Positions 12,700-24,508 of a DNA stretch of 64,000 bases are shown here, piece by piece. The translations under genes were made by a program, and so were the position numbers. The first letter of the stretch is position 1. Each line of letters starts with the position of its first letter. The notes beneath the pieces are model-generated. The model did not search any database. It was not told the DNA's origin and saw only the letters and a list, made by a program, of their open reading frames with translations. Location of the stretch: assembly GCA_003118195.1 (NCBI GenBank), contig BEXV01000019.1, forward strand, positions 268,695 through 332,694, read 5' to 3'. The stretch is from Hemicentrotus pulcherrimus (taxonomy: Eukaryota > Echinodermata > Echinoidea > Camarodonta > Strongylocentrotidae).

Positions 12700-12948
12700 T
12701 AGAGGTGTTGAGGTAGAGTGGTTTATTCACTTGACTCTTAATCCAAGGGTTCAGGGTTCAAATCCCAGACCGCTTCAAATCTACTTTGGAAAGACATTTA
12801 TCCCCATTCTACACCCCCACTCAGGTGCCAATGGGAACCTAACACATCTTGGTTAATAATAATTGCAGTGATTGTAGGAAGAGCAGTACTTTTACTGATG
12901 TGGCTAAACTGGTTAAAAGATCCAATTATTATTATTTAATAAAAATTA
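12700..12948 (+). mobile_element. tRNA-derived SINE
   Basis: The head AGGTGTTGAGGTAGAGTGG precedes a B box, GGTTCAAATCC, at 12755-12765. A body motif, CACTCAGGTGCCAATGGGA, and an AATAATTGCAGTGA tail region follow. An AT-rich simple tail ends it. The head matches the minus-strand SINE near 24.5 kb. Confidence 0.7.
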
Positions 12949-14226
12949 AAAAAAAAACCTCAAGTCCTTGCCAACATTATTCTGCCGCTTTTGCATTTTT
13001 TTTTTTGTCATTTCAGTTTTGTCAATTCCGAAATTAGATTGTTATATTTCCAGAAGTGAAGATTTAAAAAAAAATGTGAGGGCACGTATAACTCCATTAT
13101 CACACCCGAATGGTAAATCTTATTCCAATGTCCACATTTAACACATAATCTTGAATGAAGACAAGAAACTTATAGGGTTTTTTATTCATCAATTCAGCCG
13201 CATATGTAACGCTTCCGGGTGGTGTTCGTCTGTTCGAGATTATCAACGGAATTCTTTTTAGCCTTGTGAATTCTACAGAAAGTGTAGTCTACCTCCTACT
13301 GCATCAAAATATCGATGATATAAGCGAAATTCGTCATTCTTGTGTTTTTTGGAACATACATAAGAGGTCATTCCAAGCATTACACAAAGGCATAGGATGT
13401 CTTCCTCATCAGTTGAGTTGGCGGGTTATTACAATAGCGTTTGAAAATCTCACCATCAACGGTCAATATCTCTTGGCTATCCTTTATTAGGGTAAGATAA
13501 CAATAACCTACGTGAGCACACTTCTTTTGAAACAGATTTTATGTCTATCAAGGGCTATATTTGCAGAGCACTCGGGGTATCATCAGCGTTCATGGAGTTA
13601 GATAAACAGCCCGGTCGCACCACCAGTCATTTGTTTGCCGTTTCCCAACAGAAAGGCGCCGTATTCGCCTTCTCATCTTGAAGACGGCGATGACGACGAA
13701 AACCCGATGGAGCATACAGGAAGTGGGAGAGTGTACGTAGAGCGTGAAGAGGGGAGAGTGAGGGTCCAAATATGCAACACAGTTTCATAATCAAAAGGGA
13801 CGGCTCCATCGCAATTTCTTGTGACATTTTCCAATTTTTTTTTTTTAACGAACTTTCAATTCATATGTCATAACGAACAACCTAAGAAATTAAGTGATTT
13901 TGAACTAAAGGATTTTATAAATTTTGAAACTTTACCGAATCGTTAGGTCGCTCCGCCACTACGCTCGCTCGCACTCCACACAAATATACAGCAAGCCCGG
14001 CGTCCTCAATGGTTCGAAACTCGCCACTGACTATATCTTCAGCATTATAGGAACCTACATTCAACTACGAACACGGACAAATGAAAAACAAGTATCACAA
14101 TAATAAATTTATCAGGTATCACAGTGGACAACAACTCCCAGGCGAATTGCTCCCAGACAATTACCGCATATTACCCCGAAGTTGTTGGAGAGTAATTGGG
14201 GATGAACCATTAAAGGGGTACGGGAG
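12949..14226. other. No gene recognised
   Basis: Mixed composition. A purine-rich minus-strand frame at 13627-13827 has no recognisable domain. Repeated CAGACAATTACC-like words flank the family II MITE at 14.15 and 14.87 kb, so the MITE may sit inside an older repeat. Confidence 0.5.
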
Positions 14227-14811
14227 TTAAAGGGATAGTTGAGTCCTGTTTTCAGACCGCAAATGCCTTCAAAGTGCATGGCTATTGCTCTTATTCTTAT
14301 ATATGACATTTCTAGTGCCCTTTTAGGACCTTAAATGGCTATGAGGTAAGTTTAGACCCCAAAAGGTGTGAAAGTAGCCAATACGATCGTACCAATTCAG
14401 CCCCACTTTTAAAAAAAAATACGGTGAGCGTTAACAAATTAATTAATTGAAAATAACAGTACACGGGCTTGCTACCGTAGTTGTGCGTAATAATAAACAA
14501 CACGAAAAAGCCAATGAAAGCCAACATCAGCATTGGCTAAAATACAACCTAAAAGGCACTATTTCGTATTTTTTTTCAAGGTTTCTCAACGGCTTTTCAA
14601 ATTATCGAACATTTGTGGTGGTACACAAATATTAGTATTCGCTATGTTTGTGGATATTTCAGCCGTCTCTAAAACGATTTTGATGAAACACAGATGATTT
14701 TCTCATTTAAATTGTATTTTCTTTCAAATTCGATACTCAGTTTTTCATTATCCCACCATAAAAAGAAAATTGTGTAGCGCCCTCTGCACCAGAACTCAAC
14801 TATCCCTTTAA
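14227..14811 (+). mobile_element. TTAA-flanked MITE, family II, copy 1 (complete)
   Basis: It is bounded by TTAA-AGGGATAGTTGAGT and AACTCAACTATCCCT-TTAA, a perfect TIR of about 15 bp with a TTAA duplication. Length is 585 bp. The interior is AT-rich and non-coding. The whole element matches 42455-43014 in reverse orientation. Confidence 0.85.
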
Positions 14812-15457
14812 TTGTCGAAGGGCTTAGTGGTCTAGGTAATGTTCCGGGTTAATTGTCAAAGTGAGTACCATGGGTTAGTTGTCTGGAAGTGATAATTGGA
14901 GTGGTTTTCCTGAATGTATATTTTTAAGGTGTTGATATCTTGTTAGTCGAACATTAAACTTCTGGCAAAGAACCTTCGAGTCGGATTTTCCTCGGTTAAA
15001 TCTGTGAATGATATTGTAAGATTGTTTACTTATAACTGTAAGAGAAAATAAACCTTATGAAATTGCATTGTGCTTAGTGCATCTCACCTGATTATCGGGG
15101 GGAAAAACACATGGGTATTTGAAATGATGGAAATGGACATCTATCTCTGCGTTCTCATACTCTGCTTACTGCTTGTCGTTGTGGGTGAACACACCCCAGA
15201 AACAAACAAAATAGACAAACGAAAGACAGAGAGAAGAACAAAAATGAAAGAAAAATAATCATACGTTGTGAACGTGGGGTAGCCTTTTGCAGAAACTTTG
15301 AACTATATGTATACATTGATGGTGGTACTGGATTTTTATTTCGTCGTTTATTTTTATGTCGAATTACGTAGACTTCTGGTGTAAAATACATGATGCCTGT
15401 TGGATGTACATCAGGGTCTAAAAGGGTCTCACACCGGGCATTACGTAGAGCTGCGTA

Positions 15458-16646
15458 CACACAGAGAAAAGTAGTTGTAAATTGACTCACTATAGGGAGT
15501 AACTGTTTGTCACATAAGTGACACCCCTCAGGGATTAAATTTACTCTCCAATGTAGGGAGTAACAATTTTTTGTTCATAAGAAGGTGTAATTTTGCACCC
15601 CAAGGTTATGATTGTACTCCGTTCAAGGAGTGAAATTTGCACCCAATGGTGCTCATTTAACCGTTTTGGTTCCATTTTCATGAAAAATGGGTTCAAATTT
15701 ACACCCGTTGGATTGAATTTAAATCCTTTATGATCGAGTCCACGCCCTGTTGGGAGTAAATCAACACCCTTTTTATGCACAGCATCAACCAATTGGTCAT
15801 CACTCGAGCAATCAATAATCCACGCTTAGTAATCACCTAACAGTCATTGATTCTAACCCTTTTATCTACATATCACTGCTCTGAAGAAATCAGGCCAGAA
15901 TTTCGAGTTATATGTTGAAAGACTTAAATGCTTACCTAAACAACAATTAGTGTGAACTCAACACAAGTGCAGACTGTAAGAACTAATTACCTAAAAACAA
16001 AATATCCTACCTTACTGTAAGTGTGTGTGTATTGGGTTTTTACAGACGTGTATCAATCAGATTTGATTATTTACGACTGGGGACCGACCTTTAAACGTCA
16101 CCATCCGAAAGACGTGACTCAGTTTCGAACCTGTGTCCTCAGCTGAATCAGTTTGTAACTTCCACTTTTTAGCTGGATTACAGGAGGCACGCCACAACGC
16201 CTAGTTGTTACTGAATATCTCCCCTTTACTTACACATATAAGAAGACAATTATGTACTAGTTAGTAAAACAACACTTCTGCTAATTTCATTAAATTATCA
16301 AATCTAACCTTCGGTACAACCCCTTATTCTTGATCAGATAATTTTCACACAAATAATATGCCCAAATGAAACATAATAATTCCCCTAACATGACTAAAAT
16401 ATGTGAATTATGCAAATTTTTCTTCATTGGCAGTACCTATATTGACACTATGCGCCATTGCTGTAGTGCATGCGCAAATGCACTGACCAATCAGAGCTCG
16501 TCTAACTAAAATAGGGTGTAAAATTACATCCCTCAAATAAACACCCTTGCGTATTTCCGTGTTTTACTCCCTAAAAGTCGTAATAGGGGCGCCCTATTTT
16601 TCCAATTTTGTTTTACTCCCCGAGACACCTTTTATTTCTCTGTGTG
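15458..16646. mobile_element. TA-flanked element nested in the foldback MITE
   Basis: CACACAGAGAAA after TA (15456-15457) and TTTCTCTGTGTG before TA (16647-16648) form a 12-bp perfect TIR with a TA duplication. Near both ends it has repeated GGGAGTAA / TTACTCCC motifs. A tRNA-like SINE lies inside at about 16.03-16.20 kb. No transposase frame is seen. Confidence 0.7.
16030..16200 (-). mobile_element. tRNA-like SINE within the nested element
   Basis: On the minus strand, GTGGCGTGCCTCCTG (A-box side) is followed by B-box-like GGTTCGAAACTG. Then comes CGTCTTTCGGATGGTGACG, a motif typical of the body of some metazoan SINEs. The 3' limit is unclear. Confidence 0.5.
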
Positions 16647-17110
16647 TAGTGTTGCAAACAGGGATACGCTAAGCGTACCTTGTCCATCGCTGACCTACGT
16701 AAATATACGAGGGACGCAAAGGAGTACGGCGTAGACACTAGACGCAAAAAGCACGCAATGCCACGCAACACAACACTACTGTATGCCATGCCTACGAAAA
16801 AGTACGATACCCTACGACAGGCCGACGAAGCAGTAACAGCGTTCAAAGGCATCCTAGATCCAAGCTGCACACAGTAAGCAACCGTAAGCAAACATACATT
16901 TACGCCAGGCCTACATAAACGTACGCAAACCTACGCCTGTTATACGCAATCATACGTGTTGGTACACCGTCGTACGCAAACCTATGCATAACCTACGAAG
17001 GGACTACGCCGAAGCAACATTTTTTTTTCATGAGTACGCAGCCTAATATTGGCGTACTCGGTACGCCACAATACGCCACTCTTCGCAGATCCGATGTGAA
17101 TGGGCTTTAA

Positions 17111-18333
17111 AGGTGTCGGTGATACCTCTAAGCGTATGCAAATAACATGAAACGTTTGTGTGTTTAATTATCCGGATGCATATTTTTGCTGTAGAGGGTG
17201 AATTTGGTCGCGATTATTAATGAATGCGATATGCCGCGAGGAATGAAAAACTAAGAAATGAATAATATTTCAAGGAAAATATTCCTTACAAAGGCTTTTA
17301 ATGATACATCGATATGTACTACAAATCACGTATTTGGTAGGCGACGACATATATGTTTTATTTATAACGACAAATTGCTCCCTAGACGAACGATGATTGC
17401 ATGGGATATGTCAGTTGAAGAACATGGTGAAATGTTTCAGTCCCAGCCCCGGGGGGAGGGGCGGGGGCTTGATAATGAAACCGAGACGGTTGCTGTTTTT
17501 CAATTTTCAGAATTAAGCTGTCTTGAGAAATGTCTTGCGGGACTCAAATGACGATGGGTTATTTCCGAGTCTCGCGCATTGCAAACCTTACGTATCCTCC
17601 CCGTGGCAACGTCCTTTATTTCATTGCACACGTGGGGAAACTGGTTTAATGCAGCACAATTTCGAGGGGAAATGGCGAGAAGTGTGATAGGTCAAAGATT
17701 GAATTTCGTCGATTGGAACACCTGAAATGAATTGTCCACATTTTGGGGGTCTGTTTTCTTTACACACATAATGATCGAAATGTTGCTACGACTCACGTTA
17801 GTCATCGAATATCAACTCATTCTGTAGATATACTTTTAATATAAATAAATACCTGCAGATTTCCACATCAAAGTCTAAAGAGGTCGTGCTCCATGCAGTC
17901 ACACCCGTCAACTCCCACACTCAACACATTATAGAGATCTTTTGTCTCACCTCTCTCTACAAAATGTTGTATCCGTTCTTGTGTAATTATGATTAAGGAT
18001 AGATACCAGAAATCCTAGAGGACCGGTGATTTTTTGTTTTAAACTTTCGCCCAAAATATTATCGGTATAGTACAGAGAACAGTTTAAAAGTGTACTTTCC
18101 CGCCATGTGCTGCCACTTGTTATACAAGCAGTAATAGAAAAGGAAAAGAAAGTTACATTCAATGACAAACACACCCACTCACACACACACACCACCACCA
18201 CCACACACACAACCTTTCTATGCGATGGTTTGACTACATATACTCTAAGAATTGTGTTTGGAATGGCAGGCCGAGGGAAGAGCGAGTGATATAATTGCAA
18301 AAAAGCGCATGTGCCAAAGGTTGAATGTTCTCA
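17111..18333. other. No gene recognised
   Basis: Contains the (CA)n tract and frames of up to 117 codons on the minus strand that read through it. No domain is visible. Confidence 0.55.
18168..18212. repeat. (CA)n/(CCA)n microsatellite
   Basis: CA units are interrupted by ACCACCACCACC. Confidence 0.9.
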
Positions 18334-18390
18334 CACAATAGCGATTAACTTCTACCTTATATGATAGCTGAAAAACACCATTGGTCCTAA
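18334..18390. repeat. Left flanking direct repeat (putative target-site duplication) of the LINE
   Basis: CACAATAGCGATTAACTTC and the following 35 bp recur at 19711-19765 with roughly 15% mismatch. It abuts the A-rich tail exactly where an insertion duplication should. Confidence 0.65.
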
Positions 18391-19710
18391 TTCTTTTTTT
18401 ATTTTATTTTTTATTTATTTCTGATACTTATACAGGATGGCACATATCACCAATTTGGTGGTGTTCCATGAGGCCCTGTTTGGTTATAACATAACAAATA
18501 ACAGCATCAAAAACAAAATAGATAAATACACAAGCATATAAAAAGGTAAAATGCAAATTAATTGGTATCCCCATGAAATAACTAATCATTCAAGAATCAT
18601 CCTTGATCGTTTACAAGTAATAGGTGAATGGAATTTCCAAATTAAATACAATTTTAAAAAAAAACGTTCATTTAATAGTTTGATATAGCTTAACGCACGG
18701 GAAACCAAAATTGTTATATACATATTTACATTCAATTGCTCTTTGACTAATACACTTAGGTTATTTACAAGCTGAAAATGAATACATTACATGGATGAAT
18801 ACATGATATAACGATAACCATGTCAATCAAATTTCATAAGTTTCCAAATAGGAAAAATGGTTACCTTCGCGCGAAACCCCCGAAAGTTCACTTACACATC
18901 ATTAACAGATAGCAGGGCTGTAAGAGCATGTTTAAAACTGTTCAAACTAGGTGACATTTTGACAGGACTTTTAAGTTGGTTCCATACTCTAATTCCAGAA
19001 ATTAGAGGACATTTTTTTTTTTTTTTATAAGTGTCCGTTCCTAAATTTGGGTACACACAATGCATCCCTTACAGCATGTCTTGTGTTGTGATCATGTAGT
19101 GAACTATATGATGTAAATCTTGTTTTAAGAATGTTGGTGCCATGTCATGCATTGATTTATATATCATCACTGCACGCACATCCAAACTGGAAACGTGTCT
19201 GAATACGCATCCATCCTAAGCGAAACATATCATTTGAAGATACTCCAAATCCTTCTCCCAGAACTACACGTGCAGCTCGTTTTTTTAAAACCTTTTGTAA
19301 TGTAATCGTTTGTTTTTAAAATCGCTCAGACTCCACCGAGGAACAATAATCAAAATGAGAAAGTACGATGGCATTATACAGAAGTTTTAGAGATCCTTTT
19401 GGAACACAACTTTTGGCTCGCTTAATTTCACATATATTTCTTTGAGCAGTTTTAATAACTTTTTTCCACATGCTCCGTCCAACATAACTCCTCGTCAATC
19501 ATGCCATCCAGGCATTTTGCCACTTTTACTCATTTCAAACAGCTGCCGATTAGTGTGACAGAAAAACCATTTACTCCGTTAAGAACTGATCGTGATCCAA
19601 TTAGCATCACATTTGTCTTATCCGCATTAAGAACTAGGCGATTTGTTGTTACCCATGAAAATATGCTCTACATACATTTGGTTAGCTTTTGACACACATT
19701 TGACTATTAT
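18391..19710 (-). mobile_element. 5'-truncated CR1/L2-like non-LTR retrotransposon, degenerate
   Basis: On the minus strand the C-terminal end of a reverse transcriptase is readable in broken frames. 'LVLNADKTNVMLIGS' is followed by 'CLDGMIDEELCWTEHV', then 'SLKLLYNAIVLSHFDYCSS', then 'KKRAARVVLG'. These match the order of the conserved RT 3' end in CR1/L2-type LINEs. Stops and frameshifts show it is inactive. It ends in an A-rich tail, seen as a T-rich tract at 18391-18426 on the plus strand. Direct repeats of about 50 bp flank it. Confidence 0.85.
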
Positions 19711-19765
19711 CACGCAACAGCGATTAACTGCTACCTTATATGACAACTGAATAGCACCATTCGGT
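19708..19765. repeat. Right flanking direct repeat of the LINE
   Basis: CGCAACAGCGATTAACTGC and the following bases mirror the left copy. This repeat lies at the truncated 5' end of the LINE. Confidence 0.65.
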
Positions 19766-19792
19766 TTGATACTTAACCTTCAGGCTGTGCTG

Positions 19793-20342
19793 TTAAAGGA
19801 GTCACACCAAGAAGCAAAAGTATTTTGAATTGATGCAAAATTCATATCATTGCGAAGGGAAAGCCTTACTGATCAATTACAACAAATTTCCTCTTCAAAA
19901 TATGTTTTGGGCCCGCAGAAATCAACTTTCAAAAATGTTAGTTTTGAGATCCAGATTTACTGCCTATTCGTATTTTTTCGTATTTTGTCGTAGTTCTTCG
20001 TGTGACGTCACACCCTGGACACGGCTGTTAAAAAAAGGCTGCTAGCTTCCGCTTGGTCTGCAGCTAGACGCACTAAGCGGAAGCTAGCAGCCGGTACCGA
20101 GCTGTTTGTCCAGGGTGTGACCTCACTATTCAGAGCTCGCTACGCTCGTTTGTTTGGCTTACGTTCGGGGGCGCTTGGGGGTTTAAGAAGGGTCTTGAAA
20201 AATAGCATTTTACGCCTCTCCACGATATCTATATGATTTCTCAGCAAATTATTCGTGTTTTTCAAGAGAAAATCTTTCCATCCATATGCAATTTGTTCTA
20301 ATGATCAGTTTTTAGTAAATTTTCTTTGTGAAGCTCCTTTAA
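19793..20342. mobile_element. TTAA-flanked MITE, family III, with central hairpin
   Basis: TTAA-AGGAG at 19793 and CTCCT-TTAA ending at 20342 form a short TIR with TTAA. The middle, 20004-20124, carries two nested inverted repeats. The inner 21-bp arms at 20037-20057 and 20072-20092 have one mismatch, and the outer 18-bp arms differ at one base. Confidence 0.7.
20004..20124. repeat. Nested inverted repeat / hairpin
   Basis: The outer arms are GACGTCACACCCTGGACA and TGTCCAGGGTGTGACCTC. The inner arms run from GGCTGCTAGCTTCCGCTT to AAGCGGAAGCTAGCAGCC around a 14-nt loop. Confidence 0.9.
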
Positions 20343-21036
20343 GTCTTGTTTGTCATTTTGTTTTTCTTCCTTTTTTTTCTCGTTACAGTTCATGACACAC
20401 ATTACTTTACATTTGTAATAAACTATTCATAGTAATTGACATGGTAACCTAGTGAAAAGGCCTTTCGTTCATTGAATTATTAACTAGTGCGTCTACGCAT
20501 CAAGTGAAGCATGCCGGATAGTATGACGCTTCTATTCTCCTATAGTTACTGAATGTTTGCCTGATGATCTGTACGCAGATGAATTCAAGGTGAGGCAGTG
20601 ACAAACCATCGATATAAAATGTCTGAACTCCCCCTTAAATGCTTAAATCTTTAAGGTAATTTTGGAGTGGAAGGGGGGGGGGGTATACATTAAGATTCAG
20701 TAGGTCTGTGAACTTTTAAAAGGTTACATGATATCCACAGGCTACGTCACTGGTTTCTTCGAATGCCCTAGGATGGGAAATTGTGTGCTGTTAACCGAAA
20801 GGTGTAAATTCATTTAAGGCTATATCTATAAGGTCATATTACATCACATGTTGATTGCGACCGGCAATGCAGCCATGGCAGTTGATAAAACAGTAAGGCC
20901 GTGGGAAGGGTGTTTGGGGGCTACAACTGTTTAAACAGAGTTCTGAAATCACATTTCTAGCTGCCGCTTAACCCTCCATGTGAAATCAGATCACCGGTCG
21001 TTCCTTACACACCTCCAACCTCTACACCACCCGACA

Positions 21037-21150
21037 AGGGACTTTTAGATTTGCACAACAACAACGTGGATTGCTACGATCGACGTCCTTTTAAAACACT
21101 GCCATGAATGGACGTCACACGTATCAGTCCACGCAAATCTAAAAGTCCCT
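21037..21150. mobile_element. Short MITE, 114 bp
   Basis: AGGGACTTTTAGATTTGC and GCAAATCTAAAAGTCCCT form a perfect 18-bp TIR around an interior of about 78 bp. No clear target duplication was found. Confidence 0.8.
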
Positions 21151-21739
21151 AATAAGGTGCGTGAGACGCATCACTACCTTAAACATCAGTTTACCACAAC
21201 ACGAAGTGCGGCGAGAAAGAGGCATAATGGAGTGCAGCGAACACGGGCGAGAACATGAATGATAATATGACAACGCAATAGCGCGACACTCGTCAAGTGA
21301 AGATGGATAATAAGCCACACAATAATTTCACTTCACGTCATCAAAATCTAATCAAGGATCATATCCTCTGAATTACCGTAATGCCCTCCAGCTTATCCGT
21401 TGATGAAGTTTGATTCGGCTAACCTTTGCAGCTACACGATCCCCCAAAGAGCAGGATACCAGCCGACGTTGACAACAATAGGTTCGCTTTTTTATCAAGA
21501 GACTTCATCAACAAAGGTGTTTGTTTAATTCATACTTTACGTTTTGCCTCATATCAAGACGTCAAATTAGATTCATAGAACCCCTTGAGGTAAGGTCGGA
21601 CTGATATTACGACCTTGGCGGCGCAAAAATGCCGCTTAAGAAAATTTTCATTTTCACTTTTGCGGAAGGTATTGTGTTCGGTGATGCGCGATTGCAGGCA
21701 TACACGTTTCGTAATTCGGGAGTATATAGGCACAAAGCA

Positions 21740-21792
21740 AGTACACACACACAAACACACAAACACATACATACGCATACCCACGTGTCTCA
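21740..21792. repeat. Imperfect (CA)n microsatellite
   Basis: ACACACACAAACACACAAAC and similar units, with interruptions. Confidence 0.8.
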
Positions 21793-23478
21793 ACCCACAC
21801 CCACATTAATAATTTATCATATTTTGTTATACTTTTTTTGTTATATTAAGCTAACTTAAACACGTTATTTTCATGTGTAATAATTTCTAAATAATTATTT
21901 TGTGTAAATAGTTGCTTATATTTTTTGATGCAAAATTGTCCGTAATATATTCGCTGATTGTGTATTTCACTATGATTTAAATGTGGTTACAATAACTAAA
22001 TTAAAGAAGATTAAATACAGAGTTTTCTTCCAAGACATATTCACCCTATATAATTATCTATCTCTTCTGTTTTTAAAACATAGATTCATTACCGTATGGA
22101 TGAACTAGTGTCAACTAGGATACACCCAGGCCTGGATACAACATTTTAAAAATTATGGTCATCAAAAATTATGGCCATTAAAATTCAAGATTTCGACGTT
22201 CAGCATAACTTTGTTTACCTTTTTAATTATACGTAGGCCCGTTTCTATTTACATCTTCATATCCAAATGTGGTCGGGAATCTCTTAATTCTGATCGATTT
22301 TTTTCTCCATTCTTGTGCTTACCGAAGTTTGGTTAACCTTTTCCTCGATCATGTTAGACAGACAGAAGAGAGAAGGAAGCACAAAATCGACGTATGAACG
22401 CGGAGAAACCTTTCGCATTAAAATGTAGCCCAACCGCACGGCGCTTACGACGTGTTCAGGAATAGTTTTGGTTAAGACTGAATCGATCAGCGTAGGTTAA
22501 TGTTTCCATGTAGAAACGATCCTTTATTTTTGGAAATAAAATCTAAATTTATTACGCTATGCTATCTTAACACCATTCGTGTAGTTCCTTTCATTCCACA
22601 CGTAAAACATTTAATTTTTTTCATTTTCTATTCTAAATAATTTTGGACATTCCTGTATACAATATGATACGTCATTTTATGTCACCAAGGAAAAATACTC
22701 AGGAAAAGGCAGTGTTATTGCAGGCTACATCCATGCAACCTATCATATCTTCGGGGATTTTTTTCTTCGCATACCGTCGCTTTTTCATTCATTCAAAGTC
22801 TTTAAAAGAAATTACATATATACGACTTGCGGAAATCGATTTCATAGTCTTAGTTATCGTTATCGTTATTAGGTTATGGGTGATATGAGTCTGACCCCTA
22901 AAACCTACCTTGACAATATCTGAAGTTGAGCAAACAACAAGATGCTATTTTTCAGCATTTTTGTCTTCATATCACCTTTGTTCTCACCAGGGTCGGAGAG
23001 AATAGCAACGACTAAAGAGAAAGTGAGACGAGAGATAGAGAAGGGGAGAAAGACAGAGACGAGGGCAGAAATATGATAAAGATTGAGCAAGCCATGCCGC
23101 ACACCACGAAGAAACATGAGACGTAACATTCGACAAGGAGAACGGTTAGGGGCAAGACAGATTGTTGTGGTCCCAATGGCACTGGCAGATGCAATCGGTG
23201 TCGGTTCGGTGTAAAATGTACGCCTTCTCACTATAAGCATTCCTTTGCCCTTCAGAGGGTGTCGTGTTTGATACTTGCACCCAAGGAATGATTGTCACCG
23301 ATAATCTTCAGATTTCAGGGGGTGTATAGGTGCACTGTAATAATTGTTAAAGTGTTGTTTACCGAACAAAAATTGCAAGCTTCTATGAATATTTTGGACA
23401 GGTGCATGGAAATATTGGGGTATAATGGCTCATCCATTCGCTTAGCTCTCAATAATCCCTTACCGGTACTAACGACCT

Positions 23479-23914
23479 TTAAAGGTACTATGTCCCATTT
23501 GCAGGCTAAAAAATGAGAAGGTATTATTGCAACGGCATTTGAAAGATACTACTAATACTTCCCTTAAAAAAGGTGGGGCTTTAAATTGTCTTCAAATGGT
23601 CATACGTTTTATGCTGCGCAAACACCTAATCAGTTTAATTTTGGACATCACAAGAAATGGGTTATTGATGTCAACAAATGCTCATATACCCTTTACAGCT
23701 CATTTTATTACCAAAGAGGGAAAAAAGCTAGTCAGTCACTCAATAGTGTCTGACAATGAAGTCTAGCAAGTAAACGGGTTTCCTTGCATCATTTGAATAT
23801 TAGGGCACTGCTAATGTTCAAATTTCACATATAGGACATACATGACATATTCAAAATTCCTACAAAGTTCTACAGAAATTGAGGTTGGCTGCAAAAGGGA
23901 CATAGTACCTTTAA
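23479..23914. mobile_element. TTAA-flanked MITE, family IV
   Basis: The left end is TTAA-AGGTACTATGTCCC and the right end is GGGACATAGTACCT-TTAA: a perfect 14-bp TIR, extended by TTTGCAG on both sides after one mismatch. Length is 436 bp. Short frames inside are chance. Confidence 0.85.
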
Positions 23915-24150
23915 GACATTGGTTCCACCTTTGCCACTCTACACCCGGTTGACGATGGGTACCTGGTTTGCTTAAGCGTAACAAATTATGCCACTGGGAT
24001 ATTATCAGTATAATACACTCTGTCTTTGAAAAGTTTTTGTCGGAAAGATACCGAATGAGTAGAAGAGATTTCTTTTTCGTTATTATTGTTGTTGCTATTA
24101 TTATCATAATTATTACCATACATACAATTATGATTATTATCATCAAATTG
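23915..24150 (+). mobile_element. SINE body fragment with ATT-rich tail
   Basis: CCACTCTACACCCGG and GATGGGTACCTGG are the conserved SINE body. The tail degenerates into (ATT/ATC)n at about 24075-24150. The tRNA-like head is missing where it abuts the family IV MITE. Confidence 0.6.
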
Positions 24151-24195
24151 TATGTTATATCTTTAACATTATAACTAGGGACGTTACTAAGTAAT

Positions 24196-24508
24196 ATTGA
24201 TACACTGTAAAGATCAAAGTGGAGTCTTAAAAGCGCTCATGTCTGGCACATTTCCCCTCCTGGTGCCCCATTGTTATTACGCCAAGTTTAACACGGTTGC
24301 CATTAAAGCGCTCGCGCATTTTGAGGAATTAAATCCTGCTGGGTACCCATTTGCCTCTCCTGGGTGGATTGTGGCAAATGTAGAGCCATGCCTTACCAAA
24401 AAACAAAAAACAAACATCCGTGATGTGACAGAGGTCTGAACCCCGTACCATGTGGTTCACTGTCCAAAAAAATTATATACTGGACCACAACACCTCTGGC
24501 TTGATACC
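24196..24508 (-). mobile_element. tRNA-derived SINE, near full length
   Basis: On the minus strand, head AGAGGTGTTGTGGTCCAGT is followed by B-box GGGGTTCAGACC at about 24446-24435. The body reads CCACCCAGGAGAGGCAAATG then GGTACCCAGCAGGATTTAAT, the tail type I recall from sea-urchin SINEs. The region also yields a spurious 80-codon plus-strand frame. Confidence 0.75.

Larger units (their letters stand above)
15422..17107. mobile_element. Foldback MITE with TAA duplication, element 2, interrupted
   Basis: TAA at 15419-15421 and 17108-17110 flank diverged termini, AAGGGTCTCACACCGG and, inverted, AAGCCCATTCACATCGG. The interior from 16649 to 17100 repeats CTACGC/TACGCAAA-type motifs. A separate 1.19-kb element is inserted at 15458-16646. 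Apparent frames in the TACGC-rich part, such as 16680-16877, are low-complexity reading. Confidence 0.65.
20343..23478. other. Intergenic except for the 114-bp MITE
   Basis: Apart from the 21.04-kb MITE and a CA-rich tract, the sequence is unremarkable. The minus-strand frame at 22905-23240 lacks a recognisable domain. Confidence 0.55.

Noticed and set aside
15484..15499. Sixteen bases identical to the phage T7 promoter core (GACTCACTATAGGGAG)
   Set aside because: It lies within the TIR-proximal part of a genomic element where GGGAGTAA words recur, and the TAATAC part is absent. Chance within a repeat, or less likely a cloning artefact; not evidence of a functional promoter.
16680..16877. 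Open frames on both strands in the TACGC-rich stretch
   Set aside because: Low-complexity repeats keep several frames open at once; no domain.
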